Below are positions 26,474 to 33,854 of a stretch of 58,579 nt of DNA, piece by piece. The notes under the pieces are model-generated. The model was not told where the DNA came from and ran no database searches. It saw only the letters and a list, made by a program, of their open reading frames with translations. Position 1 is the first letter of the stretch. Every line of letters begins with the position of its first letter. The position numbers were made by a program, and so were the translations under genes. Source of the DNA: UBA931 sp036825435 (GTDB lineage: Bacteria; Pseudomonadota; Gammaproteobacteria; Burkholderiales; Casimicrobiaceae); NCBI GenBank assembly GCA_036825435.1, contig DAISYG010000003.1, forward strand, positions 1-58,579. Reading direction: 5' to 3'.

Positions 26474-27412
26474 ATGAGGAGTGATTATATTGCTGCAAAA
26501 TTAATGCTGCTGCCGGTTTTGCTCCGCTGGCGAGTTCGGTGGCAGCACTTCGCTGCCGGTATTTTCGTGGCGTTTTCATTGCTGTGTCACAGTGCTGTTG
26601 CGCAAGTATCAGTTTCGGATAGCACGGGAACGCCGATTGTTTTAGCGCAACCGGCAAAACGCATTATTACATTATCACCGCATGCAACGGAGTTGATTGC
26701 GGCAGCGGGAGCATTGAATGAGCTCGTTGCGGTGTCTGAGTATTCGGATACTCCCGTCTCGGTGCGTTCTCTGCCGATTGTTGGCAGTGCCACGGCGATT
26801 GATTACGAGCGAATCACGGCATTGAAGCCGGATTTGATCGTTGCGCCTGCTTATTTACGTCTAGAGCAACGCGCACTTTTACATCGCTATGCATTGTTTA
26901 TTGCGGACGCGCGCACACCGGAAGCAATAGCTGACGAAATTGCGGCACTGGGTGTTTTGACCGGACATCGTAATGAAGCTGATCAAAAAGCGCAGCAGTT
27001 ACGGGAACGTTTGGATCGCTTGCGTACAAAAGGTAGCGGTAAAAGAATCACGACATTTTATTTGATTTGGAATACACCGATTTATACGGTTGGCGGAAAA
27101 TCCTTGATCAATCAGGCGCTACAATTCTGCGGTGCAGATAATGTGTTTGCGCAAGTGTCGACAGTATCGCCAGTCGTATCGCGCGAAGCGGTGATTCGGG
27201 CTGCGCCTGAATTGATGATTTTCGGCGCAACGGAAAAGGATTTTGCCGTGTGGCGCGACGATTGGCAACGCTGGACGCAGATTCCAGCAGTGCAGAAACA
27301 GAATATCGCACGTGTTGATCCAGACTTGATGCATCGTCCGGGACCGCGTTTTATCGACGGGGTGGAAGCGTTGTGTCAGGCGGTTGCGAACGCGAGGGCG
27401 CGAACGTTTTAA
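26474..27412 (+). CDS. btuF: periplasmic cobalamin-binding protein of ABC importer
   Basis: BtuF carries cobalamin from BtuB to the BtuCD permease. The 312-residue protein has a long basic N-terminal region, a hydrophobic signal core and likely cleavage after SAVA-Q (near residue 44), then the periplasmic-binding fold with AKRIITLSPHATELIAAAGA, SEYSDTP and LKPDLIVAPAY, and a C-terminal lobe with GGKSLINQALQFCGADN. The ATG at 26504 is an alternative start that would shorten the basic leader. Its last 62 bp overlap the 3' end of btuD on the other strand. It follows btuB and copy 1 of the repeat. Confidence 0.88.
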   Translation: MRSDYIAAKLMLLPVLLRWRVRWQHFAAGIFVAFSLLCHSAVAQVSVSDSTGTPIVLAQPAKRIITLSPHATELIAAAGALNELVAVSEYSDTPVSVRSLPIVGSATAIDYERITALKPDLIVAPAYLRLEQRALLHRYALFIADARTPEAIADEIAALGVLTGHRNEADQKAQQLRERLDRLRTKGSGKRITTFYLIWNTPIYTVGGKSLINQALQFCGADNVFAQVSTVSPVVSREAVIRAAPELMIFGATEKDFAVWRDDWQRWTQIPAVQKQNIARVDPDLMHRPGPRFIDGVEALCQAVANARARTF

Positions 27413-28157
27413 CGCCGTCGTTTTCCAATGCAATCATTGGGGTATGAAATAGTTTTGATAACGCCGTTTCGTTGAGCAGTGCAGCGCTGCCCTGCGTTGT
27501 TTCTTCGCTATCAAGTAAAATTACATGGTCGGCGTAACGCGTTGCCAAATGCATCTCGTGCATTACCATCACCAACGCCGCATGATGTTTTTTTGCGTAA
27601 GCATAGACGGTATCGAGCGCCGAAATTTGTTGCGCCGGGTCGAGATGCGCCGCAGGTTCATCCAGCAAATATAACGATGGTTGTTGCGTGAGCAGTGCGG
27701 CCAATGCAACGCGTTGTCGCTCACCGGCAGACAATGTGCGTATGTCGCGTCTACTCAATGCCTCCAGATGGAACAGAGCGAGTGCTTCTCGTGTTTGCGT
27801 TTCATCTTCTTCACTTTCCCATTGCCATGACGACAAATGCGGGTGACGTCCGGCTTGTACGGCATCGAATACGGACAAACCAAATGTATCCAATGGTGGC
27901 GACGAAAAGAAAGCACGGCAACGTGCACGGGCGAGCAGTGACATGTACGCAATATCCTGATCGCCCAATAATATTTTTCCTTCGTATTCCGACAGAAAAC
28001 CGGCCAAGCAGGAGAGCAGTGTGGTTTTACCTGCACCGTTTGCACCGAGGATAACCCAGCATTCACCACGTCGCACCTGAAACGACAAGTCATGGAACAG
28101 CACACGATCACCATACGCAAAGTGCAATTGTTGAACATCAAGCAAGATTTCGCTCAT
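27351..28157 (-). CDS. btuD: ABC transporter ATPase for cobalamin
   Basis: The 268-residue ATPase has Walker A GANGAGKTT (near 38), the signature LSAGERQRVALA, Walker B LYLLDEPAAHLD and the His switch MVMHEMH. It is the energy subunit of the BtuCDF inner-membrane importer by context: the permease gene ends one base into its start (TGATG overlap), and btuF and riboswitch-controlled btuB lie next to it. The C-terminal residues overlap the btuF coding end on the opposite strand by 62 bp, so the two ends constrain each other. Iron-siderophore importers share this subfamily, so context decides. Confidence 0.88.
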   Translation of the reverse strand: MSEILLDVQQLHFAYGDRVLFHDLSFQVRRGECWVILGANGAGKTTLLSCLAGFLSEYEGKILLGDQDIAYMSLLARARCRAFFSSPPLDTFGLSVFDAVQAGRHPHLSSWQWESEEDETQTREALALFHLEALSRRDIRTLSAGERQRVALAALLTQQPSLYLLDEPAAHLDPAQQISALDTVYAYAKKHHAALVMVMHEMHLATRYADHVILLDSEETTQGSAALLNETALSKLFHTPMIALENDGVKTFAPSRSQPPDTTLPPRR

Positions 28158-29164
28158 CAGGCACGCCTCAGCAAAAACAGGAACACGGGCACGCCGATCA
28201 GCGCGGTCAAGACACCGGTTGGCAACATATAAGGGGCTGCTATCGTGCGCGCCAACACATCGGCAAACATGAGAAATACGCCGCCACCGAGCACGCAGGC
28301 AGGCAGCAGGATGCGTTGATCGTTACCGAACATCAGGCGCAATGCATGCGGTACGATCAAGCCGATGAAGGGCAGGCACCCTGCGGTGACAACAGCGGCG
28401 GCAGTTGCCAGTGCGGCAAGCAAGTAAAGCATGAGTTGAACGCGCGGCACAGGAACACCGAGCGCTTCGGCATAGCGCGTGCCTTGTGCGAGGCGATTGA
28501 GATGACGTGCTTGCGGCCAGATCAATACCAGCACGAAAGCCAATATTACGAAAGCAGGCCAATAAGCGCGGACGCTGGATAGATCGCCCATCAGCCAAGT
28601 CAACGCGCCGCGCAACTGCGCATCTGGCGCCAGCGTGAGCAATAAAACGATGATCGCACCCCAGCCGGCGGCGATGACGACGCCGGTCAACAGCAGACGC
28701 GAAGTGACGCTGAGCGATGTCGTTGGTCGGTTTTTGCCAAAGCCGAATGCGCCGAACCAGACCAACAGCGTGGACAGCAGCGCGCCGATCAGCGCCAGCG
28801 GCGCTTGCAAGACGGGCAGCGCCAATAGCAGCGCGCATAACGCGCCAACAGCCGCACCACCGGAAACGCCGAGCACATACGGGTCGGCGAGCGGGTTGCG
28901 CAGCAATAATTGCATCATCGCACCGGCGAGCGCCAGCAATCCGCCGCAGGCAAATGCCGCCAGTGCGCGTGGCAATCGCAATTCGAACACGATGTTGGCG
29001 TATTCGGGTGATGAGCCGGTTAGTGCAGCGAAAATCTGCGAGGGAGAGAGAGAAACACTGCCGGACAAAATCGACGCCGTCAGCATCACCAGCGCACAGA
29101 GTGTGAGCGCCAGCAGAATGATGAAAAAGCGACGTTGGCGAGGAAGAGACGATTTGAACACCAT
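28157..29164 (-). CDS. btuC: FecCD-family permease for cobalamin
   Basis: The 335-residue inner-membrane permease has about ten membrane segments and family segments ELRLPRALAAFACGGLLALAG, NPLADPYVLGVSGGAAVGAL and FIGLIVPHALRLMFG. It forms the channel of BtuCD. It is transcribed from the region shared with greB (29165-29317), where the two genes diverge, and is followed by btuD with one overlapping base. No separate riboswitch is seen before btuC, unlike btuB, so its regulation may differ from that of btuB. Confidence 0.9.
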   Translation of the reverse strand: MVFKSSLPRQRRFFIILLALTLCALVMLTASILSGSVSLSPSQIFAALTGSSPEYANIVFELRLPRALAAFACGGLLALAGAMMQLLLRNPLADPYVLGVSGGAAVGALCALLLALPVLQAPLALIGALLSTLLVWFGAFGFGKNRPTTSLSVTSRLLLTGVVIAAGWGAIIVLLLTLAPDAQLRGALTWLMGDLSSVRAYWPAFVILAFVLVLIWPQARHLNRLAQGTRYAEALGVPVPRVQLMLYLLAALATAAAVVTAGCLPFIGLIVPHALRLMFGNDQRILLPACVLGGGVFLMFADVLARTIAAPYMLPTGVLTALIGVPVFLFLLRRA

Positions 29165-29251
29165 GGCGCATTATAATCAGGAATCAGATGCCGGATGACA
29201 GGGATTGGCAAAAGTTTCATCGTGTGCAGTGCGGCGAAAGTTTACTTGTTC

Positions 29252-29282
29252 TTGCATCGACCTCGGGGAATTTGGCTATAAT
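29252..29282 (+). promoter_or_regulatory. greB: probable greB promoter
   Basis: TATAAT at 29277-29282 with TTGCAT at 29252-29257 (19 bp apart) lies 36 bp before the greB ATG in the region where btuC and greB diverge. Confidence 0.5.
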
Positions 29283-29317
29283 CAAACACAATCATTTTTC
29301 CATTCATTGTGTAAGGC

Positions 29318-29881
29318 ATGAATAAAGCGTTTACCCGTGAAGATGATCACGCTGATGATGATCTTCCCGAACAGAATGACACATTGAACGAGCGGCCGAA
29401 TTACATGACCCCCGCCGGTTTTACGCGTTTGAAATCCGAACTTGACGAACTGAACATGAAAGAGCGTCCAGCATTGGTGGCGACGGTATCGTGGGCGGCA
29501 GGCAACGGGGATCGATCGGAAAACGGCGATTACATTTATGGCAAAAAACGCCTGCGGGAGATCGACCGCCGTATTCGCTTTTTAGTCAAACGTCTCGACA
29601 GCGCAGTTGTGGTTGATCCGGCAGAGCGACGTGAGGATGAAGACCGCGTGTATTTCGGTGCGACGGTGGATATTGCGCATGAAAACGGCGAAGAAAAAAC
29701 GATCACGATTGTCGGTGTCGATGAGTTTGATCCGGCGCGCGGCTATATCAGTTGGATATCGCCGATGGCCAAGGCACTGTTGCGCGCGCGCGTCGGTGAT
29801 GCGGTCATGTTGAGAACGCCCGCCGGTAGCGAGGAGATCGAAATCATTGCTGTGCGCTATGAACCGATCACTTTTTCCTGA
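29318..29881 (+). CDS. greB: transcript cleavage factor GreB
   Basis: GreB enters the secondary channel of stalled RNA polymerase and stimulates cleavage of backtracked RNA. The 187-residue protein has the N-terminal coiled coil with the acidic tip (SENGDYIYGKKRLREIDRRI) and a C-terminal FKBP-like domain (SPMAKALLRARVGDAVMLRTP). GreB rather than GreA is indicated by the YIYGKKRLREIDRR segment. An extra acidic N-terminal region of about 25 residues makes it longer than E. coli GreB (about 158 residues). Confidence 0.93.
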   Translation: MNKAFTREDDHADDDLPEQNDTLNERPNYMTPAGFTRLKSELDELNMKERPALVATVSWAAGNGDRSENGDYIYGKKRLREIDRRIRFLVKRLDSAVVVDPAERREDEDRVYFGATVDIAHENGEEKTITIVGVDEFDPARGYISWISPMAKALLRARVGDAVMLRTPAGSEEIEIIAVRYEPITFS

Positions 29882-29994
29882 AAATTCGAGAACGTCGATA
29901 AATAAGCGACGAGAATGATTGACGTCGCGCGCTGTGCCGGGTACTCTTTCTCTGATCAACGTCATTTGTGACAGGCTGCGCATCGGGTGTGTCG

Positions 29995-30201
29995 ATGAAT
30001 ATGGAACTGCGAATTTTTGAAAAAAAGCTGACCACGCTGTTGGAGCATACCAAGGCGTTGCGCATGGCGAATGAGGTGTTGAAAAAAGAAGTGGATCGTT
30101 TGCGTGATGAAAATCAATCGCTGCAAACGCGCACCCAAACCGCCGTTGCGCACATTGAAACGCTCATGCAACGATTACCGGAAGCCGAAGTCAGCGAATG
30201 A
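29995..30201 (+). CDS. small coiled-coil protein, ZapB-like (TIGR02449 type)
   Basis: This 68-residue protein is a single predicted coiled coil (MELRIFEKKLTTLLEHTKAL, then EVLKKEVDRLRDEN). Small proteins of this type lie directly before zapA in many beta- and gammaproteobacteria and are annotated as TIGR02449 or ZapB-like. A role with ZapA at the division ring is inferred from position. The ATG at 29995 gives the normal short form; an upstream in-frame start at 29968 is less likely. The stop overlaps the zapA start as ATGA. Confidence 0.8.
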   Translation: MNMELRIFEKKLTTLLEHTKALRMANEVLKKEVDRLRDENQSLQTRTQTAVAHIETLMQRLPEAEVSE

Positions 30202-30536
30202 AAAAAGAAAATCAACAGCCTCTGGCGCTGGATGTCAACATTCTTGGGCGCGTGTACAAAGTGGCGTGTCAGGAGAGTGAACGCAAGGCGTTGCTGGAGG
30301 CCGTGTCTCTGCTCGACAGTAACATGCGCAAGATTCACGAAAGCAACAAGGCAATCGGTATTGAACGCGTGGCGGTGATTGCCGCGCTGAATCTGGCGAA
30401 TGAATTGTTGCGGGCGCGTCAAGAAGTCGAAGACGCGCAACAAATCGCGAATACCAAACCAGACGACATGGTGTATTTGCAGCATCGTTTGCGCGATTTT
30501 ACTCAGTCGATTGACCAAGTACTCAACGATTTGTAA
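30198..30536 (+). CDS. zapA: cell division protein ZapA
   Basis: ZapA crosslinks FtsZ filaments at mid-cell. The 112-residue protein has the N-terminal domain with LDVNILGRVYKVACQESERKAL-type sequence (shown here only in part) and a C-terminal coiled coil beginning GIERVAVIAALNLANELL. It is translationally coupled to the ZapB-like gene and followed by 6S RNA, the same order as zapA-ssrS in other proteobacteria. Confidence 0.93.
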   Translation: MKKENQQPLALDVNILGRVYKVACQESERKALLEAVSLLDSNMRKIHESNKAIGIERVAVIAALNLANELLRARQEVEDAQQIANTKPDDMVYLQHRLRDFTQSIDQVLNDL

Positions 30537-30602
30537 TCGTTTTTCGTTCTGTTCCCATTAAAGGTTGCGTTTCACGCGAAAAAGGTGCACGATACACTCA
30601 TC

Positions 30603-30771
30603 CCCTGCGGTGTTCGTGTCAGCCGTATATTCTTTGAACCAATGCTATTAGCTAGGCTGCCGACATCGGAGGCTGGTGTGTACGCTCATTCATGAGCGCA
30701 TCTGAAGGTCTCGTCAGGTGGCCATCTTGGACTCAGGTTCCAAGATGAGGCAAGACGGCACAGGCGGGGGG
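30603..30771 (+). ncRNA. ssrS: 6S RNA
   Basis: The stretch between zapA and the EVE gene has no open frame but has the hallmarks of 6S RNA, which mimics an open promoter and binds sigma70-RNA polymerase. Terminal sequences CCCCTGC (30602-30608) and GCGGGGG near 30765 can close a stem, the TTGAACCAA and TTGGACTCAGGTTCCAAG arm motifs are visible, and position after zapA matches the conserved genomic context. A possible -10 box TACACT is at 30593-30598. End positions are approximate. Confidence 0.85.
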
Positions 30772-30818
30772 CTGATTGTATCGGACTGATGTGTTCAGTG
30801 CGATTGCAGTATTCCATG

Positions 30819-30847
30819 ACCGCCTCGTTGGTTGAGGCGGTTTTTTT
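30819..30847 (+). terminator. Rho-independent terminator downstream of 6S RNA
   Basis: ACCGCCTC (30819-30826) pairs with GAGGCGGT (30834-30841), followed by seven T (30841-30847). A second hairpin with arms ATCGGACTGA and TCAGTGCGAT lies between 6S RNA and this terminator (about 30779-30803). The EVE gene's ribosome site begins only three bases after the T-run. Confidence 0.88.
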
Positions 30848-30861
30848 ATGAGGGAAACGGT

Positions 30862-31329
30862 GTGCATTATTGGTTAATGAAATCCGAGCCGACGGAATTT
30901 TCGATCGACAATCTTCGATCGGCACCCAAGCAGACGACATGGTGGACAGGCGTGCGCAATTATCAGGCACGTAATTTCATGCGCGACGAAATGCGTGTCG
31001 GCGACCTTGCTTTTTTCTATCATTCAAGCACGGCGCATCCGGGGATTGTCGGCATCGTGGAAGTGTCACACCGTGCTGCGCCTGATCAAACACAATTCGA
31101 TCTTAGCAGCGATTATTATGACCCGAAAGCAACGCCGGAGAAACCACGTTGGTTTTGCGTGGCAGTAACGCTCAAAGAACAATTTCCACTCATCGCATTA
31201 GGTGATTTGCGCGCGCAGGAAAAACTCGCGGCAATGCCGTTATTGAAACGCGGCAACCGACTTTCCATCACGCCGGTGACACGCGCCGAATGGCAGTTGA
31301 TCAACACCATGCGTAAAAAGCAGGTATGA
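30862..31329 (+). CDS. EVE-domain protein
   Basis: The 155-residue protein is a single EVE domain, a PUA-like fold thought to bind modified bases. Family segments are HYWLMKSEPTEFSI at the start, WTGVRNYQARNFMRDEMRVGD, FFYHSS and PRWFCVAV. I place the start at GTG 30862, because AGGGA lies six bases upstream and relatives begin MHYWLMKSEP. EVE proteins often lie beside zapA and 6S RNA in betaproteobacteria. The biological role of this housekeeping version is not established. Confidence 0.88.
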   Translation: MHYWLMKSEPTEFSIDNLRSAPKQTTWWTGVRNYQARNFMRDEMRVGDLAFFYHSSTAHPGIVGIVEVSHRAAPDQTQFDLSSDYYDPKATPEKPRWFCVAVTLKEQFPLIALGDLRAQEKLAAMPLLKRGNRLSITPVTRAEWQLINTMRKKQV

Positions 31330-31371
31330 TTCACACAACAAAATTCATACGACGGGAATCGAGAACGACTA

Positions 31372-32175
31372 ATGGACATGGTTTATATTTTCGGCGGCTT
31401 GTTGTTGCTTGGTTGCGTGATTGGTTTTCTCGCCGGACTTCTGGGTATCGGCGGCGGCCTGCTGACCGTACCTTTTCTGACCATGGTTCTTTCCCATCTT
31501 ATGCCGTCGAGCGAACATTTGGTGCACATGGCGATTGGCACGGCAGCGGCAACCATTGTGTTCACATCATTCGCTTCACTTCGCGCGCATTACAAACGTG
31601 ACGCCATCTTCTGGCCAGTGTGGCGCGCCATAGTGCCTGGTCTGCTGATCGGCGGTATGCTCGGCGCGCAAATTGCCGGTTTCATGCCGATGTTGCCGCT
31701 GGCAATCGTGTTTGCCGTGTTCACAACTGTTTCCGCGACGCAAATGCTGCTCGGCAAATCACCGAAAGCAAGTCGGCACTTGCCGGGCAAAACGGGGCTG
31801 GTTGCTGCGGGCACTTTCATCGGTACGGTATCAGGGTTGATTGGCGGCGGCGGCGGTTTTCTATCGGTGCCTTATTTCATCTGGAACAACATGCCGGTGC
31901 GTAACGCGGTCGCCACATCGGCGGCGATGGGTTTTCCGATTGCGCTCGCCAGTTCGCTCGGTTTTGTGATGGCGGGATGGAGTGTTGCCGGACGTCCTGA
32001 ATATTCGCTTGGCTACGTTTATTTGCCCGCGATGGTGGCGATTGTGCTGACCAGCATGATTTTCGCGCCTCTCGGCGTGCGCGCCGCACATCACTGGCCG
32101 GTTGCAACGCTGCGCCGTTGTTTTGCTTGTTTGCTGTACTGCCTTGGTGCATACATGGTGTGGAAGGTGTTGTGA
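31372..32175 (+). CDS. TauE/SafE-family membrane permease
   Basis: This 267-residue inner-membrane protein has two halves, each with the family motif GLLGIGGGLLTVPFL (near 23) and GLIGGGGGFLSVPYF (near 158), and about eight membrane segments. TauE/SafE proteins are proposed exporters of sulfite, sulfoacetate or related anions. The gene follows the EVE gene by 42 bp. Its TGA is joined to the left end of repeat copy 2. The substrate cannot be told from sequence. Confidence 0.88.
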   Translation: MDMVYIFGGLLLLGCVIGFLAGLLGIGGGLLTVPFLTMVLSHLMPSSEHLVHMAIGTAAATIVFTSFASLRAHYKRDAIFWPVWRAIVPGLLIGGMLGAQIAGFMPMLPLAIVFAVFTTVSATQMLLGKSPKASRHLPGKTGLVAAGTFIGTVSGLIGGGGGFLSVPYFIWNNMPVRNAVATSAAMGFPIALASSLGFVMAGWSVAGRPEYSLGYVYLPAMVAIVLTSMIFAPLGVRAAHHWPVATLRRCFACLLYCLGAYMVWKVL

Positions 32176-32316
32176 AAACCACTGTTTCATTACTGTGCAC
32201 AAGCAATACGGCGTTGAAATTTTTCTCAAAATGCTCATTTACATCTAAGTAAACTGCGCTTTTTCAAAAAATTTCGCCTTGTCTTGCTCGCACTCGTGAC
32301 ATGAATCAGCGGTTCT
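32174..32316 (+). repeat. fold-back repeat element, copy 2
   Basis: About 143 bp, ends GAAAACCACTG and ATCAGCGGTTCT, with the shared core TCAAAATGCTCATTTAC and AAGTAAACTGCGC. It starts within the stop codon of the TauE/SafE gene. Its outer ends have diverged more than those of the other copies. Confidence 0.85.
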
Positions 32317-32357
32317 AAACGCCGATGAACAAGAAAGTATTCGACTATCATTTCTGC

Positions 32358-32374
32358 GTGTGTAATTTACACAC
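32358..32374. promoter_or_regulatory. palindromic operator-like site upstream of dusB
   Basis: GTGTGTAA and TTACACAC form a perfect inverted repeat around a single T, 31 bp before TATAAT at 32405-32410. The size and symmetry suggest a binding site for a dimeric regulator of the dusB-fis-purHD transcript; the regulator is unknown. The rest of the gap 32317-32478 shows nothing else. Confidence 0.4.
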
Positions 32375-32478
32375 AATGCTCAGACGATAACGTGTCCAAT
32401 CCGCTATAATCTCAAATCCTGCACAGACTTCATGTGCTGGCAAAATATTTTCTCAACCGCTCAAACTCAGAGGTCCAC

Positions 32479-33582
32479 TTGAACACACCGGATTCATCAT
32501 TCGGTCTGACCGCACCTTTGCCCATAACGCATGCGCATAGCGACAGCGTGCTTACCGTCGGCAAATTCGTCATTCGCGACCGTATCGTGTTAGCACCAAT
32601 GGCGGGTGTTACCGACTATCCGTTTCGTCGTTTGTGTCGAGAGCTTGGTGCGGGATACGCAGTCGCCGAAATGACCAGCGCACAACGGCATCTGTATCAA
32701 AGCGCCAAATCGCAACGACGTATTCGACGCGGTGATGACGAGTCACCGTTTGTTGTTCAGATTATTGGTAACGACGCGCAGGCGTTGGCAGACACTGCGC
32801 GCTTTCATGAGCAACAAGGCGCGAACATCATCGACGTCAACATGGGTTGCCCGGCAAAAAAACTATTGAAAAAAGCAGCGGGTTCGGCGTTGCTTGCCGA
32901 TGAAAAAAAAGTGGGCGATATTCTCAATGCTGTTGTGCGAGCAGTATCGGTTTCCGTCACGCTGAAATTTCGCACCGGCATCAACGTACATCATAAAAAT
33001 GCGGTTCGTGTCGCGCGTATTGCCGAGGATGCGGGCGTTGCGCTGCTGTCACTGCATGGACGCACGCGCGATTGCCTGTTTCGCGGGGAAGCGGAATACA
33101 ACACGATTCGCGATGTGAAGGCAGCGGTTCGTATTCCGGTGCTCGCCAATGGCGATATCGATTCCGTTTCCAAGGCGCAGCGGGTGTTGGCGTTCACCGG
33201 CGCCGATGGCGTGATGATCGGGCGCGCGGCATTGGGACGGCCATGGTTTTTTCGTGCATTGGCGCAGAACCTATTCACAAATGCGGATCAGAAGCAGTCG
33301 GCTGAGTTATCGCTTGCTGAGAAGGGGCAGTGGATCATGCGCCACCTCGACAGTATCCACGAATTTTATGGCGAGAAAACCGGCGCTCGTCTGGCGCGCA
33401 AACACTTGCTTGCTTATGCACGCTATCTGGGCGTGCGTCCGCACACGATGGACGAGAATTTTTATTCGCTTTTTATATCGACTGAAAATGCATTAGTACA
33501 AAAGCAAATGTGGCAGACGCTGTGGCATGAGATTGAACAGCGTACTGAGGGAAAATACCGAATGAGCAGGAAGGCAGCTTGA
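32479..33582 (+). CDS. dusB: tRNA-dihydrouridine synthase B
   Basis: DusB reduces U17 of tRNA to dihydrouridine with FMN and NADPH. The protein (367 residues from TTG 32479) has the FMN-barrel motif APMAGVTDYPFR, the catalytic Cys in NMGCPAKKLLKKAAGSALL, TLKFRTGI and the ANGDIDS segment near the phosphate site. TTG 32479 has AGAGGT eight bases upstream; a GTG at 32434 would add 15 residues. dusB-fis is the same order as in E. coli. The N-terminus is longer than in E. coli DusB (321 residues). Confidence 0.92.
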   Translation: MNTPDSSFGLTAPLPITHAHSDSVLTVGKFVIRDRIVLAPMAGVTDYPFRRLCRELGAGYAVAEMTSAQRHLYQSAKSQRRIRRGDDESPFVVQIIGNDAQALADTARFHEQQGANIIDVNMGCPAKKLLKKAAGSALLADEKKVGDILNAVVRAVSVSVTLKFRTGINVHHKNAVRVARIAEDAGVALLSLHGRTRDCLFRGEAEYNTIRDVKAAVRIPVLANGDIDSVSKAQRVLAFTGADGVMIGRAALGRPWFFRALAQNLFTNADQKQSAELSLAEKGQWIMRHLDSIHEFYGEKTGARLARKHLLAYARYLGVRPHTMDENFYSLFISTENALVQKQMWQTLWHEIEQRTEGKYRMSRKAA

Positions 33583-33584
33583 TC

Positions 33585-33842
33585 ATGAAGAGAACCAATT
33601 CTGCAAAAAAGGCTGCGCGTCAGATTGACACCAGTTTTGAAACGGCATTGGCGCAGTATTTTGAAGCGCTTGATGGCGAGGAGCCGAGCAATCTGCACGA
33701 AATGGTTGTTAGTCGTGCGGAACGTGCGTTATTCGCGGAAGTGATGGGACGTGCGCAGGGCAATCAAACGCGGGCAGCAAAAATGTTGGGTTTATCGCGC
33801 ACAACGCTGCGCCATAAGCTTTTACTGTATAAACTAATATAA
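33585..33842 (+). CDS. fis: nucleoid-associated regulator Fis
   Basis: Fis bends DNA and controls rRNA and many growth-linked genes. The 85-residue protein has the typical C-terminal helix-turn-helix NQTRAAKMLGLSRTTLRHKL. It starts 2 bp after the dusB stop; an in-frame TTG at 33579 is ignored in favour of ATG 33585. The gene order dusB-fis and then purH is characteristic of betaproteobacteria. Confidence 0.93.
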   Translation: MKRTNSAKKAARQIDTSFETALAQYFEALDGEEPSNLHEMVVSRAERALFAEVMGRAQGNQTRAAKMLGLSRTTLRHKLLLYKLI

Positions 33843-33854
33843 GGAATAAAGAAA

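Noticed and set aside
29882..29994. Possible tRNA or small RNA between greB and the ZapB-like gene
   Set aside because: No cloverleaf, terminator or conserved motif could be found.
32173..32238. Minus-strand open frame beginning with a sequence like MSILRKISTPYCL, also seen at about 47.9 kb and 51.8 kb
   Set aside because: The three frames are translations of the same fold-back repeat, with no ribosome site, and end differently; they are not genes.
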